The position numbers and the translations under genes were made by a program. Positions 1-8,922 of a stretch of DNA of 64,000 bases are shown in pieces. The stretch covers positions 6,280,001-6,344,000 of the forward strand of contig NZ_CP040244.1 of NCBI RefSeq assembly GCF_005517195.1. The letters run 5' to 3'. The notes beneath the pieces were generated by a model. It did no database searches. It was given only the letters and a program-made list of their open reading frames with translations, and was not told where the DNA came from. Each line of letters opens with the position of its first letter. The first letter of the stretch is position 1. Source of the DNA: Streptomyces vilmorinianum (GTDB lineage: Bacteria > Actinomycetota > Actinomycetes > Streptomycetales > Streptomycetaceae).

Positions 1-59
1 CAGGCGCCTCCGGCGCCGGGCTTCTCATTGAAGGATTCACGAAGGAGGTGGCTCCCTTC

Positions 60-461
60 ATGCTCGTCCGTGACGCCATGAGTACGGTGGTCCTCACCAT
101 CGGTCCCGCCCATACCCTTCGCCAGGCCGCTCGACTGATGTCGGCGCGCCGCGTCGGCGCGGCGGTCGTTCTCGACACCGACGCCGGCGGGCTCGGCATC
201 CTCACCGAACGCGACATCCTCAACTCACTCGCCCGGGACCAGGATCCCGACCACGAGACCGCGGGCTCCCACACCACCACCGACATCGTCTTCGCCGCCC
301 CCACCTGGACTTTGGAGGAGGCGGCAGGGGCCATGACGCACGGCGGCTTCCGTCACCTCGTCGTCCTCGACGGTCATGGACCGGTCGGCATCGTCTCCGT
401 ACGCGACATCATCCGCTGCTGGTCCCCGGCACACCGGCACGCGGCGCCCATGGCGAGCTGA
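60..461 (+). CDS. CBS-domain pair protein
   Basis: Small cytosolic protein of 133 residues made almost entirely of two CBS domains, at about residues 1-60 and 70-130. Each ends in the usual motif (GILTERDIL and GIVSVRDII). Such stand-alone CBS pairs normally bind adenine nucleotides and act as energy or redox sensors; ligand and partner are not known here. I place the start at ATG 60 because a strong ribosome binding site, GAAGGAGG, ends 11 bases before it. The GTG at 48, four codons upstream, overlaps that site and is unlikely to be used. The gene lies upstream of the Fur-type regulator on the same strand with a gap of 160 bases, so it may have its own promoter outside the window. Confidence 0.85.
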   Translation: MLVRDAMSTVVLTIGPAHTLRQAARLMSARRVGAAVVLDTDAGGLGILTERDILNSLARDQDPDHETAGSHTTTDIVFAAPTWTLEEAAGAMTHGGFRHLVVLDGHGPVGIVSVRDIIRCWSPAHRHAAPMAS

Positions 462-547
462 GCACGGGGAGGGGGTCGAGCCACGAGGCCCGGCCCCCTC
501 CCCCTCGGAGCCCCACGGCTTGCCCGCACTCGATCCCGCAATAGACA

Positions 548-568
548 ATGTCCAAGTCCAGTGGACAT
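548..568. promoter_or_regulatory. Inverted repeat upstream of the fur-like gene, possible operator
   Basis: Two 7-base arms, ATGTCCA and TGGACAT, form a perfect palindrome around a 7-base centre, 54 bases before the fur-like start codon. Fur-family regulators often bind such palindromes at their own promoters, so autoregulation is a reasonable guess. The sequence does not match any Fur box I know by heart. Confidence 0.35.
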
Positions 569-621
569 CCAGAGTCACACCCGTTCGGGACCCCGACCCT
601 CCCGCTGTTAGTCTGGTCCTC

Positions 622-1041
622 ATGAGCGACCTGTTGGAACGACTGCGCGGCCGCGGCTGGCGGATGACCGCGCAGCGGCGTGTCGTGGCCGAGGTCCTCG
701 ACGGGGATCATGTGCATCTGACCGCCGACGAGGTCCACGCCCGCGCTGTGGAGCGGCTCCCCGAGATCTCGCGGGCGACCGTCTACAACACGCTGGGTGA
801 GATGGTCACGCTCGGCGAGGTCATGGAAGTCGCGACGGACGGCCGCGCCAAGCGGTACGACCCGAACGCCCACCGCCCGCACCAGCACCTGGTCTGCGGC
901 CGCTGCGGCGCGATCCGTGACGTCCACCCGGCAGGCAACCCGCTGGCGGACCTCCCCGACTCGGAGCGCTTCGGCTTCACGATCTCGGACGTCGAGGTCA
1001 CGTACAGGGGCATCTGCCCGAACTGCGCGGCGTCCGCCTGA
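622..1041 (+). CDS. Fur-family transcriptional repressor
   Basis: Metal- or peroxide-sensing repressor of 139 residues, the usual Fur/PerR length. Residues 1-80 form the winged-helix DNA-binding domain, with the recognition-helix signature EISRATVYNTL. The dimerisation domain carries the metal-binding cluster HRPHQHLVCGRC and a second CPNC pair at the C-terminus, which normally hold a structural zinc. The sequence alone does not settle whether it senses iron, zinc or peroxide; a PerR/CatR-like role is plausible but no catalase gene is in view. The start is ATG 622. No clear Shine-Dalgarno site precedes it, so translation may be leaderless or nearly so. A strong terminator follows at once. Confidence 0.88.
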   Translation: MSDLLERLRGRGWRMTAQRRVVAEVLDGDHVHLTADEVHARAVERLPEISRATVYNTLGEMVTLGEVMEVATDGRAKRYDPNAHRPHQHLVCGRCGAIRDVHPAGNPLADLPDSERFGFTISDVEVTYRGICPNCAASA

Positions 1042-1045
1042 GACA

Positions 1046-1085
1046 CGCGAAAGGCCCCCCGACTCCGATCGGGGGGCCTTTCGCG
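1046..1085 (+). terminator. Intrinsic terminator after the fur-like gene
   Basis: A perfect 17-base-pair stem (CGCGAAAGGCCCCCCGA and its complement) with a 6-base loop begins five bases after the stop codon. There is no long T tract, as is common in Streptomyces. Confidence 0.8.
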
Positions 1086-1119
1086 TACCCGTCGTGCACG
1101 CAGCCGCCTACGACGAAGA

Positions 1120-1144
1120 CCCGGATCCAGTGACTGGATCCGGG
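1120..1144 (-). terminator. Hairpin downstream of tRNA-fMet copy 1
   Basis: A perfect inverted repeat (CCCGGATCCAGT and its complement) lies 18 bases beyond the 3' end of the tRNA on the minus strand. A similar hairpin follows the second tRNA copy, which supports a role in ending tRNA transcription. Confidence 0.6.
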
Positions 1145-1161
1145 CCTTCGTTGCTACTGAG

Positions 1162-1235
1162 TAGCGGGGACAGGATTTGAACCTGCGACCTCTGGGTTAT
1201 GAGCCCAGCGAGCTACCGAGCTGCTCCACCCCGCG
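1162..1235 (-). tRNA. tRNA-fMet (CAU), copy 1
   Basis: Read on the minus strand this folds as a full cloverleaf with anticodon CAT in the loop CTCATAA. Initiator hallmarks are present: the anticodon stem ends in three G-C pairs (GGG/CCC) and position 1 (C) does not pair with position 72 (T). The T loop is TTCAAAT. The 3' CCA is not encoded. The 74-base sequence is identical to the copy at 3422-3495. Confidence 0.95.
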
Positions 1236-1247
1236 TCGGTGAACCCA

Positions 1248-1276
1248 ACCTTACGGGACCCCCTCCACCAGCGCAA
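1248..1276 (-). promoter_or_regulatory. Candidate promoter of tRNA-fMet copy 1
   Basis: On the minus strand TTGCGC and TAAGGT lie 17 bases apart and 12 bases upstream of the tRNA 5' end, matching the TTGNNN / TANNNT pattern of housekeeping promoters. It sits just beyond the 3' end of the Sel1-repeat gene. Confidence 0.55.
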
Positions 1277-1281
1277 ATCGC

Positions 1282-3216
1282 TTAAGCGGTGAGCTCCTGG
1301 TGCAGCGCCTCGCTCAGCCGCGCCGCCCGCTCCGCCACCTCCGCAGGCCCGAGCTCCACCGCCCGCGCGCACCAGCGCCGCCCCTCCGTCAGCTCTCCCC
1401 GCCGCGCCGCGAGCAGCGCGAGCCGGAGCGCGGCGCGGCCGTGGCCGGCGCGGGCGGCGCGGGTCCACCACAGGGCCGCCTCGCGCTCACTGCCCTCGCG
1501 GGCGAGGAGCAGGCCGAGGTTGAAGGCGCCGTTACGACTGCCGGCCTCCGCGGCCTCGCGGTACCAGTGGGCCGCGTCCGCCACGTCACCGCGTGCGGCG
1601 GCCAGCATGCCGACCCGTACCTGTGCACGCCGGTGCCCCTGCTGGGCGGCGCGCTCGTACCACTCCTCGCACTCGCTCTTCTCCTCCGCGCGCGGGGCGC
1701 CCAGCGCGGGCGCGGCCGGCTCCGGCCGGCGCGCGTCGAGGACGGTGGCGAGCCGGAACGCGGCCTCGGCGCTGCCGCCGCCCGCCGCGCACCGCAGATG
1801 GCGCTCGGCGGTCTGCTCGTCGCCGTCCCGCAGGCTGGCGATGCCGACCTGGAGGGCGGCCTCGGTGTGCCCCGCCGCGGCGGCGCGCTCGTACCAGCTC
1901 AGCGCCGTACGGTCGTCGTCGCGACCCGCGTAGAGGATGCCGAGATTGAAGGCGGCGTCCACGCTGCCGGCCTCGGCGGCCTTGGAGAACCAGGGCTCGG
2001 CGCCGTTCGCGTCCCCTGCCTGCAGGAGCAGGACGGCGAGCGCGTTGGCGGCCTCGCGGTGGCCCGCGTAGGCGGCGCGGCGGTACCACTGCTCGGCCTG
2101 CTGGTTGCGGTCCTGGGCTGCGCAGAGCAGCCCGAGGTTGTACGCCCCGTTCACATCGCCCGCGTCCATGGCGGCGCGGTACCAGCGCTCGGCGGTCTGC
2201 TGCTCGCCACGGGCGGCGTGCAGGGCGCCGAGCGCGTTGGCGGCGTTGCCGTCGCCGTCCTGGGCGGCACGCAGCCACCACACGGCGGCGCTCTCCTCGT
2301 CACCGGAGTCACGCAGCAGGAAGCCGAGGGCGCAGGCGGCCTTGGCCTCGCCCTCCTTGGCCGAGCTGAGGTACCAGCGCCCGGCCTCCTTGAGTTCGCC
2401 CCGCTGCTCCAGGATGACGCCGAGGTGCAGCGCCGCCCTCCGGTGTCCCCGCGCGGCGGCCTGCCGGAACCACTGCTCGGCCTCCCCCAGCTCCCCGCCG
2501 GGCGCGGCGGCCGTGCCCGTGGCGGCGCCGCTGCCCCCCGTGTCGTGGGTGAGCGCGTCGCGGGCCGAGAGACCACCTGCGGCGGACGGGCCGCGGGTCG
2601 CCTCCTGGGCGCGGCGCTCCAGGGCCAGGGCGAGCCGGTACGCGGCCTCGCGGTGGCCCTGCTCGGCGGCGGCGCGCAGCCAGCGCTCGGCGCCGACGTC
2701 GCTGCGGTGCTCCAGGAGGTCGGCGAGGGCGTAGGCGCCCAGGGCGTGGCCCTGCTCGGCGGACTGGCGCAGCCAGTATTCGGCGGCGGGTTCGTCACCG
2801 CGCTCGCGGTGGTGGCGGCCGAGCGCGTGGGCGGCGGGCGCGGAGCCCGCGACGGCGGCGACCCGCCACCAGCCCGCGGCCTCCTCCGCGTAGCCGCGCT
2901 GGTGCAGCAGCACGCCCAGGTTGTTGGCGGCCGCGCGGTCTCCCTCGGCGGTGGCGGCGCGCAGGTACGGCTCCGCGCCGTCCAGGTCCCCGCGGCGCAG
3001 CAGCAGCGCGCCGAGCACGCTCATCGAAGCGGCGTCGCCGTTCTCGGCGGCGCGCCGGTGGCGTGCCTCGGTCTCGGTATCGGTCTCGGCGGTGGTGTCG
3101 ACGGTCGCATCGACGGCCACGACGGCCTCGATGATGTCATCGGCGGCATTCTTGGCATGCCGTTGCACAAACCGCCCTGTCTCCAACAGAGTTGCCCTGT
3201 CCCCCATAAAATCCAT
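1282..3216 (-). CDS. Sel1/TPR-repeat protein
   Basis: Protein of 644 residues built from about a dozen and a half Sel1-like (TPR-type) helical repeats of roughly 36 residues, each with a signature such as AAAAGHTEAAL or AAEAGSRNGAFNLG. Such solenoids mediate protein-protein contacts. There is no signal peptide, so it should be cytosolic. An alanine/glycine-rich interruption lies at about residues 205-245 between repeats. The start at ATG 3216 has only a weak ribosome binding site; ATG 3207 is three codons downstream. The gene lies between two identical initiator tRNA genes on the same strand. No partner can be named from the sequence. Confidence 0.85.
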   Translation of the reverse strand: MDFMGDRATLLETGRFVQRHAKNAADDIIEAVVAVDATVDTTAETDTETEARHRRAAENGDAASMSVLGALLLRRGDLDGAEPYLRAATAEGDRAAANNLGVLLHQRGYAEEAAGWWRVAAVAGSAPAAHALGRHHRERGDEPAAEYWLRQSAEQGHALGAYALADLLEHRSDVGAERWLRAAAEQGHREAAYRLALALERRAQEATRGPSAAGGLSARDALTHDTGGSGAATGTAAAPGGELGEAEQWFRQAAARGHRRAALHLGVILEQRGELKEAGRWYLSSAKEGEAKAACALGFLLRDSGDEESAAVWWLRAAQDGDGNAANALGALHAARGEQQTAERWYRAAMDAGDVNGAYNLGLLCAAQDRNQQAEQWYRRAAYAGHREAANALAVLLLQAGDANGAEPWFSKAAEAGSVDAAFNLGILYAGRDDDRTALSWYERAAAAGHTEAALQVGIASLRDGDEQTAERHLRCAAGGGSAEAAFRLATVLDARRPEPAAPALGAPRAEEKSECEEWYERAAQQGHRRAQVRVGMLAAARGDVADAAHWYREAAEAGSRNGAFNLGLLLAREGSEREAALWWTRAARAGHGRAALRLALLAARRGELTEGRRWCARAVELGPAEVAERAARLSEALHQELTA

Positions 3217-3380
3217 CGTCGCACCACCCGCAACGCGCGTACACCTGGTATACCGCAGCCAGTGAGGTCACTTCAGCGTTTTGTCGACATGCCCACAGAG
3301 AGATAAGTCAAACACGTCTCACTCCAACTCGCCCCATCCCCACCGGTCTTCGGGGCGTCGGCGCGTCCCCCCGCGCACGA

Positions 3381-3414
3381 CAAGGGCCCGGATCCTGATG
3401 GATCCGGGCCCTTG
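3381..3414 (-). terminator. Hairpin downstream of tRNA-fMet copy 2
   Basis: A perfect 15-base-pair stem (CAAGGGCCCGGATCC and its complement) with a 4-base loop lies just beyond the tRNA 3' end on the minus strand. Its core, CCCGGATCC, is shared with the hairpin after copy 1. Confidence 0.75.
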
Positions 3415-3421
3415 TCTTCAG

Positions 3422-3495
3422 TAGCGGGGACAGGATTTGAACCTGCGACCTCTGGGTTATGAGCCCAGCGAGCTACCGAGCTGCTCCACCCCGCG
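3422..3495 (-). tRNA. tRNA-fMet (CAU), copy 2
   Basis: This is a second, identical 74-base initiator tRNA gene with anticodon CAT, three G-C pairs at the base of the anticodon stem and an unpaired 1-72 position. A possible -10 element, TACCTT, lies upstream on the minus strand at about 3513-3518, but no convincing -35 is seen. It may be transcribed partly by read-through from the UPF0182 gene, whose stop codon is about 50 bases upstream. Confidence 0.95.
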
Positions 3496-3546
3496 TCGTT
3501 GTTCCGTAAAGGTATCACGACGCGGGGTGGTGCCCGACCACGGCCG

Positions 3547-6500
3547 TCAGCCGCTCGGCGGGCTCGCGCTCGTCGACGGCGTCGACCCCGGCTTGGGCGC
3601 GTTGCCCGCCGGGTTCTGGTCCGTCGGCTTCTGGTCCGTCGGCTTCTGGTCGGCGGGCTTCTGGTCCGACTGCAGCTTGGCGCCGGCGTCAGCCGCCCGC
3701 TGGAGCGCCTCCTGCAGGCTCTCCTGGGCCTTGCCGTAGGCGGTCCAGTCGCCCTTCTGCAGCGCCGCCTGACCGTCGTCGTACGCCTTCTGCGCGTCCG
3801 CGATGGCCTGCTTCAGGGCCGCGTCGTTGGTGCTCGGCGTCGTCGGCGGCTTGGTGCCGGGCTGCTCCGGCTGCGGCGGCGTCACGCCCTCCACCCCGAA
3901 GACCGCGTTCAGCGCCTCGGTGAGGTTGTCCTTGAACACCGTGGTGTCCTTGGTCGTGTCACCGTCCGGCTGGTCCGCGTCCACGTACGACACCGCGACC
4001 TTCTTCAGGAGCGGGTAGAGCGCGTTGCGGCCCTGGGCGTACACCGGCTCCACGTAGAGGAAGCCGCCGTCGAGCGGGACCGTGAGCAGGTTTCCGTACT
4101 GGATGTCGGAGTCCGCGCCCTTCATGTCCCGGACGAACTGGGCCACGTCCGGAAGACCGTTGAGCTTGCTCTGCACCTGCGCGGGACCGGGTACGTCGGA
4201 GGTCACGCGCAGCAGCCTTATCCGCCCGTAGTCCTTGCTCTTCGCGTCGGCGTCGACCGCCATGAAGCCGCCCAGGTTGGGCCGCCCGTTCGGCGTGAAC
4301 GTCGTCGTGAGCGAGAACCGCTGCTGCGTGTCCGCGGGCATCTTCAGGCTCAGGTAGTACGGCGGGACCGCGTTGCCGTCCTTGTTGGTCGGGTCGTCCG
4401 GCACCTGCCAGGCGTCCGAACCGCTGTAGAACTGCGCCGGGTTCGTGACGTGGTAGCGGGTCAGCAGCTCGCGCTGGACCTTGAACATGTCCTGCGGGTA
4501 GCGCAGGTGCTGCATGAGGCTGTCCTTGATCGCCTCACGCGGCTCCACGGTGCCCGGGAACGCCTTCATCCACGTCTTGAGGACCGGGTCCGCCTCGTCC
4601 CACTGGTAGAGCTTGACCGTGCCGTCGTAGGCGTCGACGGTGGCCTTCACCGAGTTGCGGATGTAGTTGACCTGGTTCTGCTGCGCCACCACCGCGCGCT
4701 GCTGGTTCCCGACCGTCAGCGCGTCGGCCGTGGTCTCCCCCAGCGTCGTACGCGAGGCGTACGGGTAGCCGTTGGTGGTCGTGTACGCGTCGACGATCCA
4801 CTGGATCCTGCCGTCGACGACCGCCGGGTAGGCGTCGCCGTCGATGGTCAGCCAGGGTGCGACCGCCTCGACGCGCTCCTTGGGCGTGCGGTTGTAGAGA
4901 ATCCGCGAGCCCTCGCCGATGGCCCCCGAGTAGAGGATCTGCGGCTCGCTGAACGCGACGGCGTAGGCGGCGCGGTTGAAGGCGTTGGAGAGGTTGATCC
5001 CGCTCTTGCCCTCGTAGCTGGTGGTCTTCTCGCCGTTCTCCTCGTAGTCCAGCTCCTTCTGCGGCCCGCCGACGATCGAGTACTGATCGGTCTTCTCGCC
5101 GTAGTAGATCCGCTGCTGGTACGGGCCGACCTGTCCCGTGGTCGGCAGGCCGGCCTCGGTGAAGACCGGGGAGCCGTTGGCGTCCGTCTGCGTACCCGCG
5201 GCCATGATCGCGCCGTAGCCGTGGGTGTACGTGAAGTGGTCGTTGATCCAGTTCCGCTTCGGGATGCCCTTGATGTTGAGCTCACGCAGGCCGACGACCG
5301 TGTCCTGGCCCTTGTAGCGGTCGATGTCGAGGGTCGTCGGGAACTGGTAGTACTTCCGCTTCTGCTCCAGCTGCTGGAACGTCGGCGAGACGATGTTCGG
5401 GTCGAGGAGTCGGTAGCTGGCCGCCGTGTCGGAGTCGGTGCGCAGCGTGTCCTTGTTCTTGACCGTGGACTCGCCGGAGTAGTTCTCCGGCTTCGTCGAG
5501 TCGATCGCGTACGCCTTGCGGGTCGCGTCGATGTTCTTCTGGATGTACGGCGCTTCCTTGGCCTGCTCGTTCGGCTGGACCTGGAACTTCTGCACGATGG
5601 CCGGGTACAGGCCACCGATCAGGATCGCCGACAGGACCATGAGGCCGAAGCCGATCACGGGCAGCTGCCAGGTGCGGCGCCACAGCGTCGCGAAGAAGAG
5701 CACGGCACAGATCGCGGCGATGCAGAAGAGGATCGTCTTCGCCGGCAGATAGGCGTTGGCGTCGACGTACCGCAGGCCCGTCCAGTTGCCGGCCGCCTTG
5801 AAGTCGCTGGACTTCACGGCGAGGCCGTACCGGTCGAGCCAGTACGCCACGGCCTTCAGCGAGACGAAGATGCCGAGCAGCACCGACAGGTGACCCGTGG
5901 CGGCGGCGGTGGCGCGCGCACCGGGGCTGGTGACGCGCAATCCGCCGTACAGGTAGTGGGTCAGCGCGGCGGCGATCAGCGACAGGACGGTGGCGGCGAA
6001 GCCGAAGGCGAGCAGGAAGCGGTACCAGGGCAGGTCGAAGGCGTAGAACGCCACGTCCAGCTGGAACTGCGGGTCCTTCTGGCCGAACTGCACCCCGTTC
6101 ACCCACATGAGCCAGGTCCGCCACTGGCCGGAGGCCGAGGCGCCGGCGATCAGGCCCACCAGGGCGGTGATCGCGAGCAGCACCCACTTCTTGTACGGGG
6201 CCAGGCCCATCCGGTACCGGTCGAGGCTCTGCTGTTCCAGCGACATCGCGCTCAGCGGCGGCCGCAGCCGGTGCGCCAGCCAGATGTTCAGGCCGACGGC
6301 GAGCCCCATGAGCAGACCGAAGACGGCGAACAGGCCGATCTTGGTCCACAGGGTCGTGGTGAACACGGACGAGTAACGGACCGAGCGGTACCAGAGCCAG
6401 TCCGTCCAGAACCCGGCGAACATGGTGAACGCCATGGCCAGGACGGCCAGCACGCCCAGCGTCATGAGCAGGGTGCGGGCCCGCCGGGACGGCCGGCCGA

Positions 6501-6549
6501 CTCTGATCCTTGGCCCGGACGGGCCTCCGCCGCCTCCGCGGTCCGGCAT
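3547..6549 (-). CDS. UPF0182 family large membrane protein
   Basis: Conserved actinobacterial integral membrane protein of 1000 residues. About seven hydrophobic segments occupy the first 330 residues, beginning near residue 27 after a basic, glycine-rich N-terminus. A large extracytoplasmic domain follows to about residue 900. The last 90 residues are low-complexity and end in short repeats of the type DQKPTDQKP, reflected in the DNA as a 15-base repeat at about 3609-3668. The molecular function of the family is unknown. I chose ATG 6549 because the protein from there has a typical start for the family, although no strong ribosome binding site is visible; an in-frame start exists upstream at 6618. 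It is divergent from the PPA1309 gene. Confidence 0.9.
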   Translation of the reverse strand: MPDRGGGGGPSGPRIRVGRPSRRARTLLMTLGVLAVLAMAFTMFAGFWTDWLWYRSVRYSSVFTTTLWTKIGLFAVFGLLMGLAVGLNIWLAHRLRPPLSAMSLEQQSLDRYRMGLAPYKKWVLLAITALVGLIAGASASGQWRTWLMWVNGVQFGQKDPQFQLDVAFYAFDLPWYRFLLAFGFAATVLSLIAAALTHYLYGGLRVTSPGARATAAATGHLSVLLGIFVSLKAVAYWLDRYGLAVKSSDFKAAGNWTGLRYVDANAYLPAKTILFCIAAICAVLFFATLWRRTWQLPVIGFGLMVLSAILIGGLYPAIVQKFQVQPNEQAKEAPYIQKNIDATRKAYAIDSTKPENYSGESTVKNKDTLRTDSDTAASYRLLDPNIVSPTFQQLEQKRKYYQFPTTLDIDRYKGQDTVVGLRELNIKGIPKRNWINDHFTYTHGYGAIMAAGTQTDANGSPVFTEAGLPTTGQVGPYQQRIYYGEKTDQYSIVGGPQKELDYEENGEKTTSYEGKSGINLSNAFNRAAYAVAFSEPQILYSGAIGEGSRILYNRTPKERVEAVAPWLTIDGDAYPAVVDGRIQWIVDAYTTTNGYPYASRTTLGETTADALTVGNQQRAVVAQQNQVNYIRNSVKATVDAYDGTVKLYQWDEADPVLKTWMKAFPGTVEPREAIKDSLMQHLRYPQDMFKVQRELLTRYHVTNPAQFYSGSDAWQVPDDPTNKDGNAVPPYYLSLKMPADTQQRFSLTTTFTPNGRPNLGGFMAVDADAKSKDYGRIRLLRVTSDVPGPAQVQSKLNGLPDVAQFVRDMKGADSDIQYGNLLTVPLDGGFLYVEPVYAQGRNALYPLLKKVAVSYVDADQPDGDTTKDTTVFKDNLTEALNAVFGVEGVTPPQPEQPGTKPPTTPSTNDAALKQAIADAQKAYDDGQAALQKGDWTAYGKAQESLQEALQRAADAGAKLQSDQKPADQKPTDQKPTDQNPAGNAPKPGSTPSTSASPPSG

Positions 6550-6675
6550 CTGGAAAGCCAACGTGCGCCCCTCGAGGTTGATGCGTCGATAAGCAGGCCC
6601 CGCGATCGTAGAGCCCACTGGTGCAACTTACTGAGGCTTTACCTAGTTCCCGTCTTCGGGGGGAGAGGAGGCAGG

Positions 6676-7239
6676 ATGTTGGTCATGTCCAACCTTTCCT
6701 CCTCCGGCACCCCGATGGCCGCGAGCCCCCTCACCCGCGCGGTGCTCGAGATCGACGAGTACGCCTCCGGCCTCGGCTGGGACCGGCCCGCCCGGCTCTT
6801 CGCCCTGGTCGACACCGCCCGACTGCGCGCCCAGGAGCCGGGACTCGCCTCCCAGCTCGGCCTCGAAGGCGCGGAAGCCGCCGCCTTCACCCCTATCGAA
6901 CAGGAGGAGCTGCCGGCCGGGAAGCCCCTCGACGAGTTCCTCGGCACCATCGCCTGGCCCGACGCCGTGGCCGGCTGCGCGCTGACGGTGGAGCGGCTGA
7001 TGCTGCCCCCGTCGGCCGAGGCGTCCGTGCCGGACGGCCTTGACGAGGCCGGCCTGGCGAAGTGGGTGGCCCGGCACCCGGACCGCCAGGAGGTCCGGAT
7101 GACCGTGGCCGTGCTCCGCAACGGCGCCCGCGAGGCGGCGATCCGGCTGCGGGAGAAGGACTCCCCGAGCGAGGTGCTGACCGGCGCCGACCTGGTGCCG
7201 GGCCTCGCAGACGCCCTGGCGGCGACGTTCGAGTCCTGA
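6676..7239 (+). CDS. PPA1309 family protein
   Basis: Soluble acidic protein of 187 residues belonging to a family of unknown function found across actinobacteria, commonly beside the UPF0182 and PDZ-Lon genes as here. It has no signal peptide or obvious catalytic motif. A strong ribosome binding site, GGAGAGGAGG, precedes the start. ATG 6676 is only four bases from it and ATG 6685 is thirteen bases away, so either may be used. It converges with the PDZ-Lon gene across a shared terminator. Confidence 0.85.
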   Translation: MLVMSNLSSSGTPMAASPLTRAVLEIDEYASGLGWDRPARLFALVDTARLRAQEPGLASQLGLEGAEAAAFTPIEQEELPAGKPLDEFLGTIAWPDAVAGCALTVERLMLPPSAEASVPDGLDEAGLAKWVARHPDRQEVRMTVAVLRNGAREAAIRLREKDSPSEVLTGADLVPGLADALAATFES

Positions 7240-7252
7240 GGCATACGTGACA

Positions 7253-7289
7253 AAGGGGCGGCCCCGGTCGGTGACCGGGGCCGCCCCTT
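7253..7289. terminator. Bidirectional terminator between convergent genes
   Basis: A perfect 17-base-pair stem (AAGGGGCGGCCCCGGTC and its complement) with a 3-base loop lies between the convergent PPA1309 and PDZ-Lon genes. It can act on both strands. Confidence 0.85.
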
Positions 7290-7303
7290 CGGCTTGCGTA
7301 CCC

Positions 7304-8392
7304 CTAGCTCGTGGAGCAGCTGGGCAGGTTCTTCGTGTCGCCCTTGCTGAGCTTCTCCAGCGACTTCCTCGCGTCGTCGATGGTGTCCACCTTGATCAGG
7401 GTGAGGCCGTCGGGGATGTCGGAGGCGGCGGCCTCGCAGTTGTCGGCCGGGGTGAGGAAGAACTCGGCGCCGGCGTTGCGCGCGCCGACGAGCTTCATCT
7501 CGATACCGCCGATCGGGCCCACCTTGCCCTTCTCGTCGATGGTTCCCGTGCCGGCGATGAACTTGCCGTCGGTGAGGCTCTCGGGCGTCAGCTTGTCGAC
7601 GATGCCGAGCGCGAACATCAGACCGGCGCTGGGGCCGCCGACGTCGGCGAGCTTGATGTCGACGGTGAACGGGAAGACGTGGTCGGTGCCGGCCTGGATG
7701 CCGACGATCGCCCGGTCGCCCTCCTCGGACTTCACGGTGGTGACGGTGACCTTCTCGGTCGCGGTGGGCTCCTTGCCGGCCTTCTCGGCCGCGGCGGCCT
7801 CCTTGGCGGGGACGATCGTGAACTCGACCCTCTCCCCCGGCTCGCGCTTGGTCACCTGCTTGGCGACGTCCCCCGGCTCCTTCACGGGGACGCCGTCGAC
7901 GGACTTGATGACGTCCCCGGCGTGCAGCTTGCCCTGGGCGGGGCTGTCCTTCACGACGGAGGCGACGACGACCCGGGTGGTCACCGGGATGTTCAGCTCA
8001 CCGAGGGCGGCGACCTTGGCACTCTCCTGCGACTGGCTGAACTCCTCGGCGTTCTCCTGGCTCGACTCCTCCTCCGTCTTGCCGTCCGGGTAGAGGGTCT
8101 CCTTGGGGACGACGACGTTGTCGTGGGCGAGCCAGCCGTAGACGGCCTCGACCATGTTCATCCGGTAGTCGGCACTGGTGACGCGCACCGTCGTCATGTT
8201 GAGGTGGCCGTCGGTCGGGTACGTCTGCGTGCCCGAGATCTGGAGCACGGACTCCCCGCGGGCCTCGCCGAGGGTGTTGAACGTGGGCCCCGGGCTCATC
8301 TCCGCGTACGGCACCGGGACCAGGACGCCCACACAGAGCAGAGTGATCAGGACCAGGGTGGAGGCGAGCATCGTCGCAGTGCGGCGTGGCAT
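7304..8392 (-). CDS. PDZ and Lon-type protease domain protein (YlbL family)
   Basis: Membrane-anchored protease of 362 residues. One N-terminal membrane segment (about residues 8-30) anchors it, a PDZ domain follows at about residues 130-205 (VASVVKDSPAQGKLHAGDVI), and a Lon-type S16 domain lies at about residues 230-345. The catalytic serine sits in GGPSAGLMFALG and the catalytic lysine in GIEMKLVGARNAG, giving an intact Ser-Lys dyad. The active domain should lie outside the cytoplasm. The family is described as membrane-linked Lon-like protease (YlbL in Bacillus); substrates in Streptomyces are not known. The neighbouring UPF0182 and PPA1309 genes are a conserved context. Confidence 0.9.
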   Translation of the reverse strand: MPRRTATMLASTLVLITLLCVGVLVPVPYAEMSPGPTFNTLGEARGESVLQISGTQTYPTDGHLNMTTVRVTSADYRMNMVEAVYGWLAHDNVVVPKETLYPDGKTEEESSQENAEEFSQSQESAKVAALGELNIPVTTRVVVASVVKDSPAQGKLHAGDVIKSVDGVPVKEPGDVAKQVTKREPGERVEFTIVPAKEAAAAEKAGKEPTATEKVTVTTVKSEEGDRAIVGIQAGTDHVFPFTVDIKLADVGGPSAGLMFALGIVDKLTPESLTDGKFIAGTGTIDEKGKVGPIGGIEMKLVGARNAGAEFFLTPADNCEAAASDIPDGLTLIKVDTIDDARKSLEKLSKGDTKNLPSCSTS

Positions 8393-8466
8393 GGAACGAC
8401 AGTACGGGACCGGTCTGTGAGTGCACCCGTGGGGCGGGTCCGTACGAGGCGCCCGACGGGGGGAAA

Positions 8467-8688
8467 TCAGCCGGAGACGTGGCTACTGCGTACGGGGGAC
8501 GCCGGTGTGGCCGGGGCCATCTCGCTCTCGGTACCGGAATGGGACCGCTCCATGGCGTCCCTGAACCGCGCGTAGCCGGCGAGCTCGGCAACGTCCCCGA
8601 TGGTCTTGTTCCTCGATGCCCAGCTTCCCCATATCGCCGCGCCGACGACCGCGAAAACCGGAATCAGCAACCAGGCAAGCGCCGCCAT
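8467..8688 (-). CDS. Small single-span membrane protein
   Basis: Protein of 73 residues with one hydrophobic segment at residues 2-22, followed by a charged cytoplasmic tail. The start at ATG 8688 is supported by the ribosome binding site GGGAGG six bases upstream. I do not recognise the family. It lies downstream of moaE in the same direction, separated by about 230 bases that contain short repeats, so it is probably a separate unit. Confidence 0.6.
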   Translation of the reverse strand: MAALAWLLIPVFAVVGAAIWGSWASRNKTIGDVAELAGYARFRDAMERSHSGTESEMAPATPASPVRSSHVSG

Positions 8689-8828
8689 CCCGACCTCCCA
8701 TCCCCAATGAGCGACCGCAACCGACCGGAACCGGCCGATCAGCAGACTAACGATCTGCAGCAACAACGCTGCCGCCAGGGGGGCGGTTACGCAAATCGGG
8801 CGTTCGACTACCCAGAGTCGGCGCGGCG

Positions 8829-8922
8829 CCTTGTGCTCGACAGGAGCGGCGCCTTGCGCTCAGCAGGAGCCGACCCTCCCCCAGACTCCGTCCGGGGGGA
8901 CCCCCAAACCCGTGCCTGGGGC

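Noticed and set aside
3499..7239. Very long plus-strand frame of 1246 codons opposite the UPF0182 gene
   Set aside because: It is the antisense shadow of a GC-rich gene. Its translation is Arg/Val/Leu/His-rich with no domain, while the opposite strand encodes a clear family protein. Only its last 188 codons are real (PPA1309).
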